A stretch of DNA of 34,631 nucleotides, taken from contig DCVI01000135.1 in NCBI GenBank assembly GCA_002327315.1, positions 1-34,631 of the forward strand, written 5' to 3'. Under the pieces are notes generated by a model. That model made no database searches, had not been told where the DNA came from, and saw only the letters and a list, made by a program, of their open reading frames with translations. Numbering within the stretch: position 1 is the stretch's first letter; each line of letters starts with the position of its first letter. Of the stretch, positions 1-8,034 are shown one piece after another. The stretch is from Syntrophaceae bacterium UBA2192. GTDB taxonomy: Bacteria > Desulfobacterota > Syntrophia > Syntrophales > UBA2192. A program made the translations under genes and the position numbers.

Positions 1-58
1 TAATTAGATTTCATTCCCCAATTACTTAATCAACCAGTTACTCCATTACTGTTTTACC
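1..58. repeat. Degenerate AT-rich intergenic repeat tract
   Basis: This AT-rich stretch in an otherwise GC-rich window contains loosely repeated words (CAATTAC, CAGTTAC, CCATTAC), resembling a decayed version of the heptamer arrays found elsewhere here. It lies just beyond the 3' end of the leftward gene that ends at 87. The repeat is imperfect and cut by the window edge, so this call is tentative. Confidence 0.35.
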
Positions 59-86
59 TGGATGCCCGAAGCCGGCCGCAAAGCGG

Positions 87-371
87 CTAGTGGTAGACCT
101 TCCGCATCGGCGCCGGGGCCACGTGCAGATAGATCCCGTTGACCCGCCGGGAGAGCCTCTGGGCCTCCTGCCACAGCTCCTCGGCCGTCCGGTTCATCTT
201 GTCGAGTTCTTCCGTCATCCGCCGCATGCTTTCACGGGTCGCCCTCGAGTATTCCTTGAGCTGGACTTCCCTGGCTCGGCACTCCTCGATGAGCTCCCGA
301 TGCCGTTCGAGCTCTTCCGCTGACAGGTCTTTATCCCGGATGAGATCGTCGATGGTTTTGACCGGTTTCAC
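87..371 (-). CDS. Small hypothetical coiled-coil protein (94 aa)
   Basis: The product is a short, highly charged, soluble protein with no signal peptide or membrane segment. Most of it (roughly residues 15-80) is Glu/Arg/Lys-rich helix with heptad-like spacing, so a coiled coil is likely. I do not recognise a family. The reading frame is open up to a TTG at 449, but the GTG at 371 is chosen because GGAGGAGGGG sits just upstream of it and a candidate promoter at 421-449 would lie inside the longer version. It is divergent from queD and transcribed alone. Function unknown; a structural or regulatory small protein is all that can be said. Confidence 0.6.
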   Translation of the reverse strand: MKPVKTIDDLIRDKDLSAEELERHRELIEECRAREVQLKEYSRATRESMRRMTEELDKMNRTAEELWQEAQRLSRRVNGIYLHVAPAPMRKVYH

Positions 372-420
372 GTTTCCCCTCCTCCGTTGAACCGATACGA
401 TGGTTTCTCTCTTGCGGTAA

Positions 421-449
421 ACCTTACCCCGTAACCGCGTAAATGACAA
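421..449 (-). promoter_or_regulatory. Candidate sigma70 promoter for the small coiled-coil gene
   Basis: On the minus strand TTGTCA (444-449) and TAAGGT (421-426) are separated by exactly 17 bp. The -35 is good and the -10 mediocre. Its place about 50 bp before the GTG at 371 supports that start over the TTG at 449, which falls within the -35. Confidence 0.4.
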
Positions 450-605
450 TACGACGAAGAGATGATTTTTCCGCGAGTTCGCCTAAGAAGGATTCATGAG
501 TCCATGTACAAATATTTTCGTAGATGATCCGGCAGGCTCGCTGCATCGGCCCGGACGGAGCGAGGGGCGCCCTGGCCAACTTTTGCGCACCGCGATAGAA
601 AATTG

Positions 606-614
606 TGATATGAT
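606..614 (+). promoter_or_regulatory. Candidate extended -10 promoter for queD-folE2
   Basis: TGATATGAT matches the extended -10 form TGnTATAAT with one mismatch, 39 bp before the queD start codon. A TTGCGC at 583-588 could be a -35 but is 20 bp away, longer than ideal, which fits dependence on the extended -10. It would drive queD, folE2 and perhaps nhaA. Confidence 0.4.
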
Positions 615-652
615 TTCAAATCTTGAAAACGGAGTTGTCACAGGGAGCAGGC

Positions 653-1027
653 ATGTTCAGAGTGACCGTCACCAAAAGCTTTTCCGCCGCCCATGCCTTG
701 AAGATCGGGGGCAAGTGCGAGAACCTCCACGGTCACAACTTCAAGGTCGACGTCACCGTGGAAGGCCGGGAGCTCAGCCCCGAGGGGCTCCTCATCGACT
801 TCCGCGACCTCAAGCAATGGACCGTCGAGGTACTCGACGAGCTCGATCACAAGTACCTCAACGAACTGGCCCCCTTCTCGGGGGATTGCGCGACCTCGGA
901 GCGCGTGGCACGATTCATCTTCGAAAGCCTCGCCGCCAGGATGAAGGGAAACGCCGCCCGCATCGCCGAAGTGACGGTCTGGGAGTCCGACAATGCCCGC
1001 GTAAGCTACACGGGAGAGGGCCGATGA
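653..1027 (+). CDS. queD: 6-carboxy-5,6,7,8-tetrahydropterin synthase QueD (PTPS family)
   Basis: QueD converts dihydroneopterin triphosphate to 6-carboxytetrahydropterin, the second step towards preQ0, the precursor of queuosine in tRNA. The 124-residue product has the family's usual length. The zinc ligands are visible as His14 (SAAHA) and the HGH at 26-28, with catalytic Cys22 four residues before it, then Asp65-His66 and Glu111 (TVWES) of the active site. The Cys-x3-HGH form favours QueD over the PTPS-III type that replaces DHNA aldolase in folate synthesis, which carries Glu. The ATG at 653 follows GGGAGCAGG; an earlier in-frame start at 623 has no matching site. Its stop overlaps the start of folE2, whose product makes its substrate. 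Confidence 0.9.
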   Translation: MFRVTVTKSFSAAHALKIGGKCENLHGHNFKVDVTVEGRELSPEGLLIDFRDLKQWTVEVLDELDHKYLNELAPFSGDCATSERVARFIFESLAARMKGNAARIAEVTVWESDNARVSYTGEGR

Positions 1028-1791
1028 TCGACGTGCAGAGCCGGAGGGACAGCCGGAAGATCAACATCAAAAAGGTGGGTGTAAAGGGCATCCAGTACCC
1101 CATCATCGTGCAGGACCGGGCAAACGGGGTCCAGCACGTGAATGCCGCCATCAACATGTACGTCAACCTGCCCCACCAGTTCAAGGGCACCCACATGAGC
1201 CGGTTTATCGAGATCCTCAACGAATACCGGGGGCAGATCAACATCCGCAGCTTCGAGAAGATCCTCCTCAAGATGCGCGAGAAGCTAAACGCCAAGTCGG
1301 CGCACATGGAGATCGAGTTCCCCTATTTCATCGAGAAGAGCGCCCCCGTCTCGGGGGCGAAAAGCCTGATGGACTACCGGTGCCGGTTCACAGGCGAAAA
1401 CGACGGCGAGAAGACGGATTTTCTCGTGGGCGTTTCGGTGCCCGTGACGACCGTCTGTCCCTGTTCCAAGGAGATGAGCTGCGTGGGTGCCCACAACCAG
1501 CGCAGCATCGTCCGGGTCCAGGTCCGTTTCAGGAAGTTTTTCTGGATCGAGGATGTCATCAGCCTTGTGGAGAGCTCGGCAAGCGGCGAGGTCTACTCGC
1601 TGCTCAAGCGTGTCGACGAAAAGCACGTGACGGAAGCCGCCCACGCAAATCCCATGTTCGTCGAGGACGTGGTGCGCTCCGTGGCCGTGAAGTTGAACCG
1701 CGACGGCAACTTCACCTGGTACAGCGTGGAGGCCGAGAACATCGAGAGCATCCACAATCACAGCGCCTACGCCTATGTGGAAAAAGAATGA
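1024..1791 (+). CDS. folE2: GTP cyclohydrolase FolE2 (type IB)
   Basis: FolE2 hydrolyses GTP to 7,8-dihydroneopterin triphosphate, the branch point to folate and queuosine. The 255-residue product shows the family hallmarks: PCSK with Cys147, His157 in GAHNQR, an acidic/His region around 198-207, and His244/His246 near the C-terminus. These match the metal- and substrate-binding residues known for the family (Cys147 in the Neisseria enzyme). Type IB enzymes tolerate metals other than zinc and often serve under zinc limitation. The ATG at 1024 overlaps the queD stop (ATGA), implying translational coupling. The frame stays open far upstream, but that part reads antisense-like sequence over queD and is not coding. 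No type IA enzyme is seen in this window. Confidence 0.93.
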   Translation: MIDVQSRRDSRKINIKKVGVKGIQYPIIVQDRANGVQHVNAAINMYVNLPHQFKGTHMSRFIEILNEYRGQINIRSFEKILLKMREKLNAKSAHMEIEFPYFIEKSAPVSGAKSLMDYRCRFTGENDGEKTDFLVGVSVPVTTVCPCSKEMSCVGAHNQRSIVRVQVRFRKFFWIEDVISLVESSASGEVYSLLKRVDEKHVTEAAHANPMFVEDVVRSVAVKLNRDGNFTWYSVEAENIESIHNHSAYAYVEKE

Positions 1792-1828
1792 CCGGAATCG
1801 CGAGGCGTAGACCGCCGAGAGGGAGTTC

Positions 1829-3220
1829 ATGAGCGGACATCCCGCCGGAAAGGATAGCCGGGAGGGGAGGTTCTTCTACCCCTGGGAGCGGACACTCGAC
1901 CGCCTCGTGACACCCTTCGAGGAATTCATCCACCGCCAGACGACAAGCGGGATGCTCCTGCTTGCCACATCCGTTGTGGCTGTCGTGTTGGCCAACTCCT
2001 CCCTTCGCGACGCCTACCTGCACATGACGCACGCCCCTGTCACCTTCCGGATCGGCGGGACGGCTCTGGAGATGTCCTGGCTGCACCTGGTCAACGAAGG
2101 GCTCATGGTCCTTTTCTTTTTCGTTGTCGGCCTGGAGATCAAACGGGAGGTTCGGGTAGGAGAGCTTTCCGAGCCGAGAAAGGCCCTGCTTCCCATCCTG
2201 GCGGCGCTGGGCGGGATGCTGACGCCGGCGCTTTTCTACGGGTCCCTGAATCCTTCGGGCGAGTTCGCCAGGGGCTGGGGTATCCCCATGGCCACGGACA
2301 TCGCCTTCTGCGTGAGCGTCCTGGTTGTGCTGGGACGCCGGATCCCGCAGGCCCTGGCCATCTTTCTCGTCAGCCTGGCCATCGTCGACGACATCGGGGC
2401 CGTTATCGTCATCGCCGCCTTTTACACCCAGACGATTCACCTGCCCTCGCTGGGCTGGGCCGCCGCCGTCTTCGCCGTGCTTGTCGCCTTCAACCTGAGC
2501 GGAGTCCGACGAAGCCTTCCTTACGCTCTCGCCGGTGCAGTCCTGTGGATACTCCTGTTCAAGTCCGGTGTTCATGCCACGATCACGGGGATTCTCGTTG
2601 CCTTCTGCATCCCGGCCCGTTCCCGGCACAGCCCCGATTATTTCCGTGCGAACCTGGAGGAGCTGATCGGCCGTTACCGCAAGAGTTGCGGGAAGGATAA
2701 GAACGTGCTCACCAGCACGGAATTGCAGTCCGTCCTGAACCGCCTGGACGATGAGGTACGCCTCGCCGATTCGCCTCTTCGGCGCATGGAGGACCGGATG
2801 CACCTGCCCGTTGCGCTGCTGGTCATCCCGATCTTCGCGCTGACCAATGCCGGGATCGAGATGGAATGGGGAAGCATCGAGGCAACGCTGCGCCACCCGG
2901 TGACGCTCGGGGTGGTCTCCGGGTTATTCCTGGGCAAGATGTCGGGGATCTTTCTATTTTCCTGGATTGGAATCCGTCTGGGAATGGTGTCGCTGCCTAC
3001 GGGCGTGACCTTGCGTCACCTGCTGGGGGTCGGTTTCCTGGGCGGGATCGGGTTCACGATGTCGATCTTCATCGCCGAGCTTTCCTTCCCGGATAGTCGG
3101 GAGGCGCTCCTGATGGCCAAATCGGGAATCATGCTGGCTTCGCTTCTCTCCGCTCTTACGGGTTATCTGTGGCTCCGGTACCTCTGCCCCAGACCGATAC
3201 CGGCCCGCAAGACCGGATAG
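1829..3220 (+). CDS. nhaA: Na+/H+ antiporter NhaA
   Basis: NhaA is an inner-membrane electrogenic antiporter that exchanges cytoplasmic Na+ or Li+ for H+, keeping pH and sodium in balance. The 463-residue protein has about twelve hydrophobic segments. Visible hallmarks are the F-F-F-V-V-G-L-E-I-K-R-E motif at 96-107, Asp157 in TDIAF, and the paired Asp187-Asp188 in the IVDDIG motif, equivalent to the ion-binding aspartates of the E. coli protein. A long hydrophilic cytoplasmic loop (about 268-317) and a hydrophilic N-terminal extension make it longer than the 388-residue E. coli protein, as in many other lineages. It starts 37 bp after folE2 and may share its transcript. It ends 7 bp from the convergent gene at 3228. 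Confidence 0.93.
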   Translation: MSGHPAGKDSREGRFFYPWERTLDRLVTPFEEFIHRQTTSGMLLLATSVVAVVLANSSLRDAYLHMTHAPVTFRIGGTALEMSWLHLVNEGLMVLFFFVVGLEIKREVRVGELSEPRKALLPILAALGGMLTPALFYGSLNPSGEFARGWGIPMATDIAFCVSVLVVLGRRIPQALAIFLVSLAIVDDIGAVIVIAAFYTQTIHLPSLGWAAAVFAVLVAFNLSGVRRSLPYALAGAVLWILLFKSGVHATITGILVAFCIPARSRHSPDYFRANLEELIGRYRKSCGKDKNVLTSTELQSVLNRLDDEVRLADSPLRRMEDRMHLPVALLVIPIFALTNAGIEMEWGSIEATLRHPVTLGVVSGLFLGKMSGIFLFSWIGIRLGMVSLPTGVTLRHLLGVGFLGGIGFTMSIFIAELSFPDSREALLMAKSGIMLASLLSALTGYLWLRYLCPRPIPARKTG

Positions 3221-3227
3221 GCCTGGA

Positions 3228-3518
3228 TTAAACGCTCTCTTCCATGGGCAGGATGAAGCCCTTTACGCCCGAGCGGGGGTGGTTCTTCCGGATCTCGAGG
3301 ATGGCCTCCTTGATACGGCCCACCTCGTCGTCGCTGGCGGCAATGATGAGGGCGTTGTTCTTTCCCGGCCAGCAGTGCGTGCCGAGTTTCGGTACCGTGT
3401 CCGTGCCCTCTCCCCTGGCCTCGCTCATCTTCGTGTAAGCCCGGATGCCGCCTTTTTTGAATGTATCGATGACATCCTCGTCGGCGGCGTCGCAGTAGAC
3501 GATCAGAAACATCTTCAT
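3228..3518 (-). CDS. PG0541-like / P-II-fold small protein associated with RND pump
   Basis: This 96-residue cytosolic protein has an alternating beta-alpha pattern with a hydrophobic first strand (MFLIVYC) and a central T-K-x-S-E-x-R-G-E-G stretch followed by GTHCWPGKNN. That layout resembles the ferredoxin-like P-II/DUF3240 group of small proteins encoded beside RND exporters, known as PG0541-family transporter-associated proteins. The family name is from memory and not confirmed by search. The start at 3518 has AAGGAGG five bases upstream; a farther in-frame ATG at 3542 lacks one. It is the last gene of the efflux operon, 85 bp after the pump. A regulatory role on the pump is plausible but unproven. 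Confidence 0.7.
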   Translation of the reverse strand: MKMFLIVYCDAADEDVIDTFKKGGIRAYTKMSEARGEGTDTVPKLGTHCWPGKNNALIIAASDDEVGRIKEAILEIRKNHPRSGVKGFILPMEESV

Positions 3519-3603
3519 AGCCCCCTCCTTCAGCGCATGCATTGCTCAACGTCGGGTTGTGCCTGGCGGGACCTGCCTTGCCCTCCGACACGCCCGCCGG
3601 GCA

Positions 3604-6600
3604 TCATGGCGTGCCGTTCCCTGCATCCGGCGGACTCCCGTTTCGCTTTCTTTTGATCATTCTCGAGATATTCTGCCACAGCGTCGCTGCGGCCTGAGGC
3701 GCCTGTTTCGTTGTCGACCACAGGGACATCATGGCTCCCGGGGCCTGACGGATTTTCCCCAGAAGAGCCGGAACCTGCCCTACCCTCATCTTCCAGTAAG
3801 CCGGGGTGAAAAGCTTTCTGAATTCCCCCCGCCTCAGCCAATCCTGTCCGTCGTCGAACAGGTCGTAGGCTGCAGGGACTACGGCAAGCGTCAGGAACAG
3901 CGATGTCAGGAGACCGCCGATGACGGATACGCCCATGGGCGAACGGGTCTCGGCGCCCTCACCGACGCCGAAGGCAACGGGAAGCATGCCGAAGACCATG
4001 GCGAAGGTTGTCATCAGGATGGGTCTCAGTCTCACAGGTCCAGCCTCCAGGATGGCTTCACGCCGGCTCACCCCCCGGGCCCGCAAGGTGTTGGTGTAGT
4101 CCACAAGAAGAATGGCATTTTTCTTCACGAGACCCATGAGCAGAATGAGACCGATGAAGCTGAAGATATTCAGTGTCTTCCCCGTGATCAGGAGCGCGCC
4201 GAAGGCCCCGATGAACGACAACGGCATGGACAGGAGCACCGTGAAGGGGTGGATGAAACTCTCGAACTGGGATGCCAGGACCATGTAGGCCAGGATAATG
4301 CCCAGAACGATCGCGAACATGAGGTACTGAAAGGACTCGGCCATGATGTCGGCCTGGCCCTTGTAGCGGGTCGTGAAGTCGGACGGAAGGATCCTGGCCG
4401 AGATTGCGTTCAATTCCGAGATGGCCTCCCCCATGGTCTTCCCCTCGAGATTGGCATAGAGGTTGATGGCCCTCTGCCTGTCGACACGGTTGATGATGCT
4501 CGGTCCGCCTCCCTCGACGATCTGCACGACATTGGAGATCTCTACCAGTCTCCCGTCCTTGGACCGTACATAGATATTCCCGATATCTGCAGGGCTAGAT
4601 CGATCTTTCAAATCGAGGCGCGCCCGGACGTCATAGCGTCTTCCCTTGGCCTCATCCTTGTACTTCGTGACATCGACCTCCCCGCCGATGAGGAAGTTGA
4701 TCGCCTCGGCGATCGTGGCGATATTGATCCCCAGGTCCGCGGCCTTCTCCCGGTCGATGTAAATCTTGACCTCCGGCTTGCCCGTTTCCAGCGAGGTGTC
4801 GACATCGACGATCCCCGGCCGCTTCGCGAGCTCTCGCGCTATCTGCTTTGTGCTGGTCTGCAGGGCCTCCAGATCTGTCCCTCGGATGGCGTATTGAATC
4901 GGAACACTTCGCTGGCCGCCACCGATAAGCGAGATGTTCTCTGAGGTTCCCTTCAGACCGGGAACTGTCGCAAGCTGCCTCCGAATATCGGCCATGATCG
5001 CCTGTTGACCCCGCTTCCGATCCTTCTTGGGTGAGAGGGTCACGAAAAACGTCCCCCGGTTGACCTGCTGCAGGCGGCCGTAGCCCAGCATGTACGACAT
5101 CCGGATCACTTCCGGGACTTCCCTGACGATCTTTTCAGCCCGGGCAAACATCTTGTCCGCTTCATCGACGGAATAGTCGATCGGCGCCTCCAGTCTCACG
5201 AGAAACTGGCTCTGGTCCTCCTGAGGCGTGAATTCTTTTCCGATGAATCGCGTCATGGCAAGGCTCAGGATGAATACCGCCAGGGCCAGGACGAGAACCG
5301 TCTTCCTCCTGTCCAGGCAGAATACAAGGATCTTGCGGTAAATGTCCTCGGTCTTCTTGTAATACCGCTCCAGCCGGTCCCCCGCCCTGTAGAACCCGGA
5401 CATCCATTTCGGCCTTAGCGAATGTCCCGGGTTATCCGCCTTGTGGGATTTCAGGAGCCTCGAGGAGAGCATGGGGGTCAGGGTAAAGGAAACCAGCAGG
5501 GATACGAGGACGGCAAAGACGACGGTGAGGGCGAACTGGAGGAAGAAGCGGCCGATGATCCCCTTCATGAAGGCAACGGGCAGGAAGATCGCCACAACGG
5601 CCAGGGTCGTCGCCATGACGGCAAGCCCGATCTCCGCGGTGGCAAATGCTGCCGCCTCGCGGGGCTTCATCCCCTCCTCGATGTGCCGGTAGATGTTCTC
5701 GATGACGATGATGGCGTCGTCGATGAGAAGACCGATGGAAAGAGTCAGCGCCAGCATGGTCATGTTGTTGAAGGTAAAGCCGAATACCTGGATCAGGAAG
5801 AACGTCGAGATGACCGAGATGGGCAGTGCCAGGGCGCTGATCAGCGTGGTCCTGACATTTCGCAGGAACAAAAACACCGCAAGGACGGCCAGCAGCCCCC
5901 CGATCACGAGATGGTTCTGTACCTCGTTGATCGATCGCTTGATGAACCGGGACTGGTCGAAGGAGATGCTGAGGATCATGCCGGGAGGCAGGGTCTTCTC
6001 GATTTTCTGAAGCTCCGTCTTGACCAGGTCGATGATCTCAACGGTGTTGGTCCCGGACTGCTTCTGGACGCCCAGGGCAACGGATGAAACCCCGTTGAGC
6101 CTGGCAATGGTCCTCTTTTCCTCGAGCCCGTCTTCCGCTCTTCCCAGATTGCGTATGCGGACAGGGGCTCCTTTGTAGTAGGACACGATGAGGTCGTTGA
6201 AATCAGGAACGCGGGGGAACTCCCCCTTGATCTTGATGGCGTACTCCTTCGATGCGCTCTCGATCCGGCCTCCCGGCAGTTCCACATTTTCCCGGCCCAG
6301 GGCCTGGACGACGTCAGACGATGTGATCTGGTATGCTCGCAGTTTGTCCTGGTCGAGCCAGATCCGGACCTGCCGCAGCCTCAGCCCGGAGAGATTGATG
6401 GCCCCGACGCCGGAGACTTTCTGGATCTGCTCTTTGAGAATCTCGTTGGCATAGGTGGAAAGATCGCCGATGGTTCTATCCCCGGCAAGGTTCATCCAGA
6501 GGACGGGGGTGGCATCGGGGTCCACCTTTTCGACGATGGGCTCGTCGATGTCCGTCGGGAGCTTCGCCCGGATGACGGAGACTTTCTCCCGGACATCCTG

Positions 6601-6915
6601 CACGGCCAGATCGATATTGCGCTCCAGGACGAACTCGACCGTGACGACGGAGACGCCTTCGGAACTGGTGGAGCCGATCGACTTCACGCCGTTGATCGTG
6701 TTGATCGCCTCCTCGATCTTGTCCGTGACATCGATATCCATGATCTCGGGGCTCGCCCCCTTGAGGAGTGTCGTCACGTTGACGATGGGAAAATCCACCT
6801 TGGGAAAGAGATCGACCCCGATATCGGGATAAGCCACGAGACCCATGACGACCAATGCCATGAGAAACATGGTCGCGAAAACCGGGCGCTTGATGGAGGT
6901 ATCAGCGAGCCACAT
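3604..6915 (-). CDS. RND multidrug efflux transporter (AcrB/HAE1-type)
   Basis: This is the inner-membrane proton-driven pump of a tripartite efflux system. It has 1103 residues in the RND layout: TM1 at about 13-30, a large periplasmic porter half, TM2-6 from about 337 to 480, and a second repeat of the same arrangement. The proton-relay pair Asp399-Asp400 lies in GLLIDDAIIVIEN, and the partner lysine is in the LMGLVKKNAILLVDY motif of the second half. These features indicate the hydrophobe/amphiphile type, not the heavy-metal CusA type, but substrates cannot be read from sequence. The C-terminus carries about 50 extra charged/proline-containing residues compared with AcrB. Its start overlaps the end of the fusion-protein gene by 14 bp. 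Confidence 0.93.
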   Translation of the reverse strand: MWLADTSIKRPVFATMFLMALVVMGLVAYPDIGVDLFPKVDFPIVNVTTLLKGASPEIMDIDVTDKIEEAINTINGVKSIGSTSSEGVSVVTVEFVLERNIDLAVQDVREKVSVIRAKLPTDIDEPIVEKVDPDATPVLWMNLAGDRTIGDLSTYANEILKEQIQKVSGVGAINLSGLRLRQVRIWLDQDKLRAYQITSSDVVQALGRENVELPGGRIESASKEYAIKIKGEFPRVPDFNDLIVSYYKGAPVRIRNLGRAEDGLEEKRTIARLNGVSSVALGVQKQSGTNTVEIIDLVKTELQKIEKTLPPGMILSISFDQSRFIKRSINEVQNHLVIGGLLAVLAVFLFLRNVRTTLISALALPISVISTFFLIQVFGFTFNNMTMLALTLSIGLLIDDAIIVIENIYRHIEEGMKPREAAAFATAEIGLAVMATTLAVVAIFLPVAFMKGIIGRFFLQFALTVVFAVLVSLLVSFTLTPMLSSRLLKSHKADNPGHSLRPKWMSGFYRAGDRLERYYKKTEDIYRKILVFCLDRRKTVLVLALAVFILSLAMTRFIGKEFTPQEDQSQFLVRLEAPIDYSVDEADKMFARAEKIVREVPEVIRMSYMLGYGRLQQVNRGTFFVTLSPKKDRKRGQQAIMADIRRQLATVPGLKGTSENISLIGGGQRSVPIQYAIRGTDLEALQTSTKQIARELAKRPGIVDVDTSLETGKPEVKIYIDREKAADLGINIATIAEAINFLIGGEVDVTKYKDEAKGRRYDVRARLDLKDRSSPADIGNIYVRSKDGRLVEISNVVQIVEGGGPSIINRVDRQRAINLYANLEGKTMGEAISELNAISARILPSDFTTRYKGQADIMAESFQYLMFAIVLGIILAYMVLASQFESFIHPFTVLLSMPLSFIGAFGALLITGKTLNIFSFIGLILLMGLVKKNAILLVDYTNTLRARGVSRREAILEAGPVRLRPILMTTFAMVFGMLPVAFGVGEGAETRSPMGVSVIGGLLTSLFLTLAVVPAAYDLFDDGQDWLRRGEFRKLFTPAYWKMRVGQVPALLGKIRQAPGAMMSLWSTTKQAPQAAATLWQNISRMIKRKRNGSPPDAGNGTP

Positions 6916-8011
6916 TCAGTTTTGCTCCTTCGGAGAGGTTCTGCTGACCGGCCACAACAAGCATTTCCCCGCTTTTCAGGCCATCCGTCACTTCCAGCAC
7001 GTCGTCATATTTGTTTCCTACCTGGATGATCCGCTCCTTTGCGCGATCGCCTTCGGCTACAAAGACTTTCAGCTTTTTCCCTTCGTAGAGAACGGAGGTC
7101 ACGGGAATAACCTGGGTATCCCTCATTTCGGCCGTGTAGAGAATCACCTTGGCAAAAAGTCCCGGCTTCAGGAGCCGGTCCGGATTCGAAACACGGGCTT
7201 CCACCTGAAGGCTCCTTGTCCGCTCATCCATTGTCGGATAAATGATGCTGACCCGCCCCTTGAATTCCTTTGCCGGGTAGGCATCGACCCTGAGCTGAAC
7301 TTCCTGGTTGATCTTCAGTCTCCCGATCTCCTTCTCGGAAACCGTGAACAGGAGCTTCAGGGGGTCGATCTGGACCAGAACGTAAAGGGGCGTGCCGTTG
7401 CGGACGTATTCCCCCTGGGAGATCTTCTTTTCACTGATGTAGCCCGCCATGGGGGCGAGGATGCGAGTCTTGGCGTAGCGTTCCCGCGCAATGGCCAGCC
7501 CGGCTCTGGAGCGCTCGAGCTCGGCATCGGCTACGGCCATCCTCATGGCCACATCGTCGAACTGCTGCTTGGTAACGAGTTCTTCTTTGTAGAGGGCTTC
7601 CTTTCGTCCGAACTCCGCTTTCGTGTTGACGAGCGTCGCCTCGGCCTGCTTCAAGGCATATTCGACCCGGCGGAGTTCGCTGGCGTAGTCACGGTCGTCG
7701 ACCGTTGCCAGAAGGGCTCCCTTTGCGACGAACATTCCCTCCTCGACATTGGCGCTCTTGAGTATGCCTTCGATCTCACTCGACGCGACAACCTGCTCGA
7801 AGGCTTTTAAACTGCCGATCGTATCGATAAAAGGTCTCAGAGACTTTGTCTCCACGGCCCTTACCTGGACATTGATGGCCCGTTCCTCCGCCACCTTGGC
7901 GTCCTTCTTTCCGCAGGCGCCGAGGAGGAGGAACGGCAGAAGAAGGAGTGTCGCCGCCGCTGCCCGGAATTGCCTGGCCGTCGTCAATGAGTTCGAGTCT
8001 CGGTTGAGCAT
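6902..8011 (-). CDS. RND periplasmic adaptor (membrane-fusion lipoprotein)
   Basis: The adaptor links the RND pump to the outer-membrane channel. The 369-residue precursor has a hydrophobic segment ending in the lipobox LLGAC, so Cys33 should be lipidated and the protein anchored to the inner membrane. After it come the HlyD/AcrA elements: a lipoyl half (around 70-100), a helical hairpin of about 70 residues rich in Ala, Glu and Lys (about 105-175), the second lipoyl half with the A-P-M-x-G-Y-I-S motif near 185-195, then beta-barrel and membrane-proximal domains. AGGAAG precedes the ATG. It begins 23 bp after the channel gene and overlaps the pump gene, so all three are co-transcribed. Confidence 0.92.
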   Translation of the reverse strand: MLNRDSNSLTTARQFRAAAATLLLLPFLLLGACGKKDAKVAEERAINVQVRAVETKSLRPFIDTIGSLKAFEQVVASSEIEGILKSANVEEGMFVAKGALLATVDDRDYASELRRVEYALKQAEATLVNTKAEFGRKEALYKEELVTKQQFDDVAMRMAVADAELERSRAGLAIARERYAKTRILAPMAGYISEKKISQGEYVRNGTPLYVLVQIDPLKLLFTVSEKEIGRLKINQEVQLRVDAYPAKEFKGRVSIIYPTMDERTRSLQVEARVSNPDRLLKPGLFAKVILYTAEMRDTQVIPVTSVLYEGKKLKVFVAEGDRAKERIIQVGNKYDDVLEVTDGLKSGEMLVVAGQQNLSEGAKLNVAR

Positions 8012-8034
8012 CAGATTTGCTTCCTCAGGTTTCC

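Noticed and set aside
496..1023. Upstream extension of the folE2 reading frame
   Set aside because: It overlaps queD in another frame and is Arg/Pro-rich, typical of an unused frame in GC-rich DNA; folE2 starts at the ATG at 1024.
3559..4944. Long rightward open frame opposite the RND pump
   Set aside because: It is antisense to the third-codon pattern of a well-supported pump gene and its product is His/Gly/Asp-rich with no domain.
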